NCBI GenBank assembly: GCA_009746045.1
Contig: RPFO01000080.1
Coordinates: 10,986,923-11,050,922, forward strand
DNA: 64,000 nucleotides
Direction of reading: 5' to 3'
Source: Mesostigma viride
Lineage: Eukaryota; Streptophyta; Mesostigmatophyceae; Mesostigmatales; Mesostigmataceae
Shown: piece after piece, positions 21,701 through 30,700 of the stretch
Layout: each line of letters begins with the position of its first letter
How positions within the stretch are numbered: position 1 is the stretch's first letter
Program-made: the position numbers and the translations under genes
The notes under the pieces: model-generated
Told to the model about the DNA's origin: nothing
Databases searched by the model: none
What the model saw: only the letters and a program-made list of their open reading frames with translations

Positions 21701-24700
21701 GATGGCGCTGGATAAGCATGGCATCCATGATGGCATCAAGCGAATAGCACCCACGCCAGTAACGCTCACCACGCCACATGCTCATAGGGCCAGCTGAAGA
21801 CCTGGGGGCAGCTGGGCAGGTAAGAGATCGGCATGTCTTCCGCGGTGCCCTCAAATACCAGGGACGTGTTGTTGTCCAAGAGCACCAGCGGCGCGTAGGG
21901 GCAGTTGCCATCGGCTGCCGCCGATAGAAGCAAACGGAGCGCAAAGCGCAGGCAGAAAACGGCGGGAAACAAGACAAACAAAATGACAACCCCAACATTG
22001 AAAATGCGAAGAATGGATGACGTTAAAAGGCCCCACTCTTAAGGACAGGACAAATCTATCAGAAAAGCGTGCAACAGGGGCAACACAAGAAAAGGGCAGC
22101 CAGAAGTACTTCATGGGCATGACAAGGCTGGACATTATTGACGGTTATGTGAATCAACTGTATGTATTGGAGCAACTACGGATTGGAGCGACGTTCGATT
22201 GGAAAAACTTTGGATTGGAACTATTGGGCCAACTATGAATATGGAGGGCCCATCGTGGAAGCCCAAATAAGGCAGACATCCAGGGCCAATCGTGGGCACC
22301 TGTGATGGGGCAACCAGCTAAAGCCAAGCAAACCATCTCCAGCAACCACCGCGCATTCGCACCCGTGACATTCGCCAGCAGTGATCAGGGGGGAGCAGAA
22401 GGAGGGCTTGCAAGAAAGGAAACCATTCAGCGGGAACAGATCAACCTTCATCTCAGTGAGCATGGGGTAAACAGCTGGCCAGCATGACAAATGTGGGCCA
22501 GCAGGAGGCATTTACTATTATGTGGAGGGCACAAAGTAACAATAATATTAGTCATAATAATAGTAGTAATGATAATAATAAAATCAGCATCCAGAGACAA
22601 AGAACGGCTCGAGGGCCTGGTACCGATGTGCAAATAAAATGAGCGAGTGGAAATGCTGTTAGGCGCACCCTATGTACAGGCCAGCACGGGGGCAACAATA
22701 TATTTCATGACGCCATGCTTCTAACAAACTATAAAACTATCGCCCAGCATTTCCGTTTCCAGATAACATATAACTTCCATGACTCCCGCTCCCGCTCTGG
22801 GCAAGACGTACGGATAGGGTGGTCCTCCCAACCACTTGTTCCTTGCCCCCAGGCAAGCCCTAAACACTGACGCTATCCTCAATATGTCCACGCTGAAAGA
22901 AAAGATGTCCTACACCACCCCTGGCAGTAGGCCTGTAAGTAGGGATGCAGCCAGGCATGCAATTTGGTTTCAGTTACTGCACGATGCCCTGTCCACAGAC
23001 CACCACCACCACAGCTCAGTGCCCTGCTCATTGCCCACAGTTGTCAGGCTAAACGCCCTGGCAGGGAGATCCTCACCTTTCAAGTCCCCATCTGAAATCG
23101 CATGTGCACGTGTGAAGTAGGGTCCACCCAACCCCCGATGATGGCCATCCCAGCCAGCAGGTGCCCGTGGCAAAGGGAAATGCAGCAGGCAAGCAAGCAG
23201 GCACAAGGAGGGGCTAGCTGTGAAAAGCCACAAATTTTGCAGTGGTGACAGATAGCAGCAACAAGGATGTGCACCGTGCTACCAAAATAGATATTCCTTG
23301 GTTGAACACCTGCTGTAGAACGTGCTCATGCCCGGCTCAACAGCTCCCCTGAAGCTATTTTCAGAACACGTGACGAATTACCAAGGTGAGAATGGAAGTG
23401 GCATGTCCACGAGAAGAAACCAATGATGATGCGGTTCATTCCTAATCCAAGTAACTTGCTATAACATGCCAAACAAAAACATCATGAATACAATGCATAT
23501 CTGTTTGGTGGTCCTTGGCTCGTTGCGCCGAATTTGCTACAGGCATCGTGTGACCGGGCCAGGTCTACCCAAGGCGGAAACCCCTCACATGCCTTTGTCC
23601 CTAATGGACACCTCCTCCTGAAGAAAATAAAAACAAACAACTATGGCAGTATATACTACCTATGATAAGTATCTGTGGTAATAAACAATAAGTATGTGTG
23701 ATAACAAGAACGGGGGCTTCGCCCCCGGGCCCCCGGTAGTAACCAATATTGTGCCTGTCCGGCGTTTGTGGCCGGTCTCCGGCCGGACACGTCACCTACT
23801 CTACTACAACCGTCTACGGAACGTGTGCACATTTAGGGCCCACTGAACGCGAGCAAATATTCCAGTCCGGGCGACCAACTGGAGTGAAAATCTGTGAAAA
23901 TCGTACGCTAGTTCCCGGCCAATCGGAGATTCTGGAGACATTTGCCCTTCCCATTGCGCTACGGAGATGTGCGACTGAGGCCGTAAGCATTTGTAACCGT
24001 TGGGGTAACACAGCGAACACGTCTTGCACTTTGTTCACTGTGCGATGTTCAGACGGAGGTACGTGTAAATTACGTATGCGTATATCATTGCTTGTGCGTT
24101 AGGTTTAGTTGTGACATTTATTGAGCGTTACGGAAGCATTTATATTTCATTGGTAAGGCAGGGAGGACCATGAGCGCGACATTAATCTATTCATCCATTA
24201 ATTTATCACAACCGGTTATACCGTAGGACAATTTACAGTAAAGTTGGTCGCCCGGAGTGGAAGCAATATATGCATTCATTGAGAATATTAGAGGCGGGTG
24301 AGAATGGCATGCAACATAGGGAAATTAAACCCCGAAAAGAAGAACCTGAAATATATGTATCAAGGAGACAACCATGTATACCTGGCATTATATACTGCTT
24401 TACCAAAGATGCCCTCTACCTACATGCAGTTTCACCCATGGAGTATGCCCCTTAGATCAACCCCTGTCACGCAGTGCGTTACCAATGATGATAGGTATTG
24501 GGCATACGTACATGCAGCTTCACCCATGCCGTACGCCCCTCAGGTCAACCCCTGGCACGCACCGTGCCTTACCAATGACCGGACAGGTAAGGAGTACCTA
24601 GTGCAGTTTCGCCCATGCAGTATGCCCCTGAGATCAACCCCTGTCACCTTTCTTTCCAGCACAACCCTTTGGTAAGAAACCAAAGCTTGCCACAAGGCCA

Positions 24701-27700
24701 AATTCAATATACGCATACGCATAATGCAACCTACGCATACGCATAATGCAACCTACGCATACGCAAGATATGTATACACATAACATACAGCCTTACCAAT
24801 GATACTCCCTACCTGCATGCGTTTCACCCGTGCAGTATGCCCCTCAGATCAACCCATGTCACTTTCTTTCCAACACATCCGTTTGCTAAAAATACACAAG
24901 CTGGTGAGCCTCCAAGCACAGTGAAGCCTCCAAGCACAGTGAAGCCGGTGCTAAGAAACGTTTAATTGCCTCAATATTTACATACAACTGAGCAGCCTGC
25001 AGCAAACACCTTCCAACAAACCACTCAAAAACCACTCGATAAAACCCCGACAGCCGACATGTTTCGCTTCTTAGCAACGTTATCAACGTGAGGTTATGCC
25101 TTCTTTCCCGTCAGATAGCGCCAGATCCCTTGCCATGCCGCCCTGCAGCGCCGCCGGAGTTTTAATGATGTTATCTACGTTGCATGCCTGTGAGGTGTCA
25201 AGGCGCGAGCCACCACAAAAGATGATCCCACCACAAAGTAGATCCCACCACGAAAGGTATCGTCCCTCGCCCGGGGGCATAAGAAAGGGTCCGAATTCTC
25301 CCGATTTCTGGCCTGCGCTAGATGTCTCCTTGATAAAAATTTTCCCCCTTCCATGCAGGACGCGCATCCCGCGAGACTGGTGGCGCAAACCGATAGTTAT
25401 GGAAATCTTGACGTAAAGCAGCACACTTTCGACTCAAAGGCCAGTATAAACGCTTCCTTGCCGTTGATTGAATCCCACAACACCTGACTTTTCAAAATGC
25501 ACAAACAACATCATTCAACGACCTTCTTTCACGAGTTCGCATGATTTCTCTGCATTCCGCATGCTATCGTTGTCTTCGTCCCTTCGTGCCTTCGTTGCAT
25601 CCGTTAAAATCTGTTGAAATCATTGAAAGCAACGCTACCGAGCTGTCCTTTGGCACGCAGCGACTGCGGTCGCCACGACACGCAAAAACCAGGCAGCAAC
25701 CGGGCAACATGCACAAACAACACCATTAAATGACCTTCTTTAATGGAAATCGTGCGAATTCTCTGAATTCCGCATGCTATCCTTGTCTTCGTCCCATCGT
25801 GCACTCGTTGCGTCCGTTGAAATTATTGAAACAAACCCTTAACGAGCTGTCCTCTGGCACGCAGCGACTGCGCAGTCGACATGCAAAGTGACGAACCAAC
25901 ACGCAGCGACTGGGCAGCAATTCTGTGGTCAAACTGACGCTAGTTCCCGGCCAATAACCGGGCAACAACCCCACCACGTTTGTCGCACACATACCGCTTG
26001 AATCGGTCGCAATGCCGAAATTCTGTGGTCAATAGGCCACGCTACTCGAATACGGAAGAGTTTGCGCAACACTTTTGGCAAGAGTTTGGGCAAACAACTT
26101 TAGGCACGCCAGCCAAAACGCTGTCTGACAAAAGTTTGGCCGCAATGGTGGCACAAATGGGCCAAACTTTGCCGCGCAACCAGTGGACGCAACCAAGCCA
26201 ACGGCACGCATGTAAGGGAACCCCTACGGTCGACCCCCCAATCGCGGTCGCCGCGGAACGCTACTCGCACGCGGCAACAGTTTGCTTTTAGGGTTTGCGC
26301 AAACAAATCGCTGTCTAAAATTGTAATATAAAGGGCAACAAGATCGGGGGCTCCGCCCCCGAACCCCCGCTACTTGGCAGATTCTGTGCCTCAACGGCTT
26401 TTTGTGCCTCAACGGCGAGTACCAGCACAGCCGTACACTCCCGCTCACACAGCCCGCCCACTAGCAAGACAGCCGAACCTGTACGGCCGGCCACAGCCTG
26501 TGATCCCCTGGATTACGCCTCGATTCCATGCAAACTCATGGTGCCGGACGGTTTGCTGGCCTATTTTGGGAAGCCGGTGGCTGAACCGAACCGCAACTAA
26601 ACCTGTTATGTCAGTACGTCAGATCCGTCCGTCAGCTTTCTCGCTTTTTGCCAGCAACCGCCAAATACCCCTTGAATCGGTCCTCTCCTCGCCGTTTTCC
26701 CTGCCAATTTCCCTCGTCCGTTCCAAACGCCTAGGCCAATTTCAAGCTCAACTTGGCACGCATCGTTTTGGCTCGCTCCTACGCTGAGCTACTAAATGTA
26801 TTAGACCGTTACTCAGCCGTTACGTATATTTCCTCTAATGCTGGCGAAATTGGCTGGAGGTTGTTTGGCTACTCGTCTTAGAAGAGTTTGGGCGCCGGAC
26901 GCTACGCGGTGACAGGCCGCTAGAAAGCCTACGGACACGATTTGCTGAAAGATTTTGTGGAAACAAATTTTGCGTTCCGATTTTCGCGCTACTAGTGTAC
27001 GGACAACGTTTGCCGGAAGAGTTTGCGGAAGAGTTTGCGCAGCCAAAAAGTAGTATAAAGGGCAATTTGAGCTTACACAAAACATGGGGGCATACAACTG
27101 AGACACTATATACAACTAACAGTATAGACATTATATAGAACTAACAGACTGAGACATTATATACAACTGAGACACTATATACAACTAACAGGGTTTCTTT
27201 GCTGCCTGACAGAAGCACGTTGTCAGTTTACCTCTAGCAGGGACAATTTCAGCGACACTTGGGCGACCCCCTAGAAGTTTACAAAATATTCTATCACACC
27301 AGGCCAGCATGAATCAAAACAAACACACAGCAACCTGATCCATAGAAAAGAAGCTCCAGCAAAGTGACTTCATCATGAGAATTTAATGTGAGCGCTTCCC
27401 ACAGCTACAAGGTCCTTCATCCTTTGATTCTAACTAAGAAACATTGATTGCAAACGAAAAGAACAGCTGAAACAAGCGAGAAAAGGTGACACAGTTTATA
27501 ACTTATAGAAGAGAGCAATAACATAACAGAAAGCAGGGAAGGAGACAAGGAAAAGGGAGCGAAAGTGGAACGAACAGAAAGAAACTTGGAGGGAATGGAA
27601 GAGAAGAAAGAAACTTGGAGGGAATGGAAGAGAAGAAAGCGATGAGTGGATGAGAGGTGGGGAGAAACAGAAAGAGAGTATAAGAAAAGAAAAGAGCAAA

Positions 27701-30700
27701 CGTACAGGTAACTGCCAAGTCAAAGTGGCTAACGGCATCTGTGAGGCTGTGCACAGCGACAAAATAGATGACGCTCGGAAGCAGCGACACCCTTAGCCGG
27801 CTCAAACGGCCAAACTGGCCGCTAGAGTCATCCCAGCCGACGCAGGTCATGCTGGTGCACGCGTCGTTGGTGCCGCTAAAGACATGCATGACTGAGTCAA
27901 ATTCCGCGTCAAGGACCTCAAAGGTGTAGCTTGTTGGCTCGGTGGTCATAAACTTGAACCTGCGTTGCAGTTTGTGGCAGGCGTTGCGTTTCAGTGCCGA
28001 GGGGCCGGAGAAACCCACAGATGGGGCTTGGGGTGGGGTTGGGGGTGAGGGTGAGAGGAAAGGGCTTTGGCAGGAAAGAAGCCAAGATTGACTGAGCCAA
28101 TGGTGTTCATGCTCCAAGCACAATTATCCATGGCCTGAGATTCTTTTTCAACATATTGACTTGCGAGAAAGCAGCACACCGACACATCGGCGCCAGCGGG
28201 CAGGCACCATGAGAGGGGTTTGGAGGAGGGAAAGAGGTGTATAATTTTGAAGAGGTGGCTTATTTGAGACATACAAGTGAAACAGGCAAGGCTAAAGGCC
28301 ATGCTGCAAAGTATCCGTTTCTTTTTACTTGTCCAGTGACACGGGCGCAAAACCTTTGTTCAATTGTATGATAGAATGGACGAGCAGACCCAGAAGGGCT
28401 TAGCACTCCTGAAAAATGGTGACTGAGCCAAAAATCCATTCCCATGCGTACAAATGGTGACCAAAGGGAAGAACACGTTGGCGCATGGCCAAGGGAGGGC
28501 AGCAGATGAGGCGGCCAACTAATAAATAAATAAACAAGTGAACAAATACACAAGTAAACAAATAAACAAATAAATGAACAAACACATACAAGTGAGTTAT
28601 TTACACATGACATCCCCGTTCTCACTTCCACCCCATCCCACGCCATGCAACCCGATGTGACCCCGGGTGGCCTTACAATGACTCGAGGAGCTTAGAATAT
28701 AAAACCCCACCCAACCCCATCCAACCGTTTCCATCCCCCAGCTCCCAACTCCCCCCCGCCCCCCCAGGGTGCATGCATCAGAGACAGGTGCTCAGCATAT
28801 GTGATATTGTGGGCTAGCCGAGCATGCACCATGTCGATAATCGATGCGGGTGCTATGTTTTTCCTTTTCCATGTTTTGCCCTCCATTCATCAGCACAGGA
28901 CAATACAGGATTTTCTAGAATAGTATAGATGAGAGGGGAAACAGCTTACATTAGCAGCATATGCTGCAAGCATTACAGGAGAGCTTGTGTCCTACTAGCT
29001 AGAGTACGTATGGGGACCGCCCTGGACTAGCTGCACGGCAAGATCCTCACCAGCAATCCTGCTGGCATACCCAACAGGCGGCCAGACCACACACAGTGAT
29101 TTTATGCTGGCAGTAACTGCAATATTACGGGTTCAATGACAACTAGATGACATGACAACAAAACGTTGTTGACTACCCAAGAAGGTACTTTGTTGACAAC
29201 CAAGGAAGAGCCACATGCGGGCAAACGCACCAGGCGATCGGCTTGCTCTGATGAAAAGAACTATTGCAGGCGGGCAGCCTTGCAAAGACCATGTCGGCGG
29301 AGGTTTGCGCGAAAACCTGCTCGGGGGTGGCACTCCCTGAAAGGGTGACGATAGGGACTCCAGGGCACGAGCCTGTGCGTGTGGCCATGGCAAGAGCAAC
29401 AGAAATCACCGCAATAAAACGCGGCAGCAACCGTTACGACTAACATGTCTGTCACATGAAAGCAGCAACAATCGCGGCAGCGGCGACCAGCAAAGGGGAC
29501 CATGATGGAGCCCAAGCAACAAAGCACCACGCCAGGTGAAATGCAGCAAATGCAGCAAGCTGTTGTTCACGTTGAAATTCCCATAACGTATAGATTAACA
29601 AATTCAAACAAAAACTGGACTAATGACAGTGTCTCTCTGGCCACTGTCATGGACAAAGTACCATGAAAGCTTCTTGTAAAATGAAACCGTCTTAGACATT
29701 GGCAGCGACATCATTGAGCAAAATCCTCAATGCCGTCCTTCTCACCACCAGATCAAGCATTGGCGCGGCGAAAACTTACATTGCACTCACGAACCAAAGA
29801 TGCCTAGAGCACAGCATCGTGGAAGGCAACCACAGCTAGGCTTATTGGACCTAAAAATTTTATTCACATTGCACTTAAGAAGAAATAACAGATAGAGAAA
29901 GAGATAAGGCATCAATACCCAGATATAAAAATAGAGCACAAGCAAGGTACAGAGCGAGAGACCTCTAATAATGCCTAGCAAACCATGAACAATAGGGAAC
30001 CAATGGAAGGGAAAAAAAAAGAGCAGGAGGGGAGGATAGCTGCTGAGAAAAAGAGTTGACATCCAATTGCCTTTACTTTCGAAGACGCCTCTAAAATGAT
30101 ACCCAAAATGTTGCACTGCCAGCTCACCCGTTGGCGGTTGAGGTCCGCCACCACCTGAGGGACCACTACCACTTGGCGGTGCAGCGATGGGTGGTGGTGG
30201 AGGAGATGCCGGGGGAAGAGCCCGCACTGTTGGGAGCATTACCGAAAATGGCAGCAGAATAATGTACAGGCAACATGCACATAGGGTCCCGTGTGGCGCA
30301 AAGGAAGACACAGGGGTCAGCATACGATACAGTCAACACAATCATAGGGCCCATTATAACAAGACACAGGGGTCAGCATACGATACAGTCAACACAATCA
30401 TAGGGCCCATTATAACAAGACACAGGGGTCAGCATACGATACAGTCAACACAATCATAGGGCCCATTATAACAAGGTATAAGTAGGAGCCCATACAACTA
30501 GATGTAACACTAGGGTACATGGTAGGTTTGTGACTTTGTGTGCCCGACTGCCCCTCCCTCCCTCCCTCCCTCCCTCCCTCCCTCCCTCCCTCCCTCCCTC
30601 CCTCCCTCCCTCCCTCCCTCCCTCCCTCCCTCCCTCCCTCCCTCCCTCCCTCCCTCCCTCCCTCCCTCCCTCCCTCCCTCCCTCCCTCCCTCCCTCCCTC

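Larger units (their letters stand above)
21915..27705. other. Gene A intron 5 (5.8 kb) with several repeat blocks
   Basis: No exon-like sequence is recognisable. It contains a minus-strand RLE-2 tail (24275-24380), a tandem block with AACCCCTGTCAC units (24430-24860), ACGCATACGC repeats (24712-24775), a 213-bp tandem duplication (25499-25930), two related GGGGGCTYCGCCCCC palindromes (about 23711 and 26346) and repeated GAAGAGTTTGCG motifs (26060-27050). Confidence 0.65.

Noticed and set aside
23760-24102. Open frame with Cys-rich end ([17 protein letters not shown] and onward)
   Set aside because: No recognisable motif, and it lies in a repeat-bearing part of intron 5; the open length is compatible with chance.
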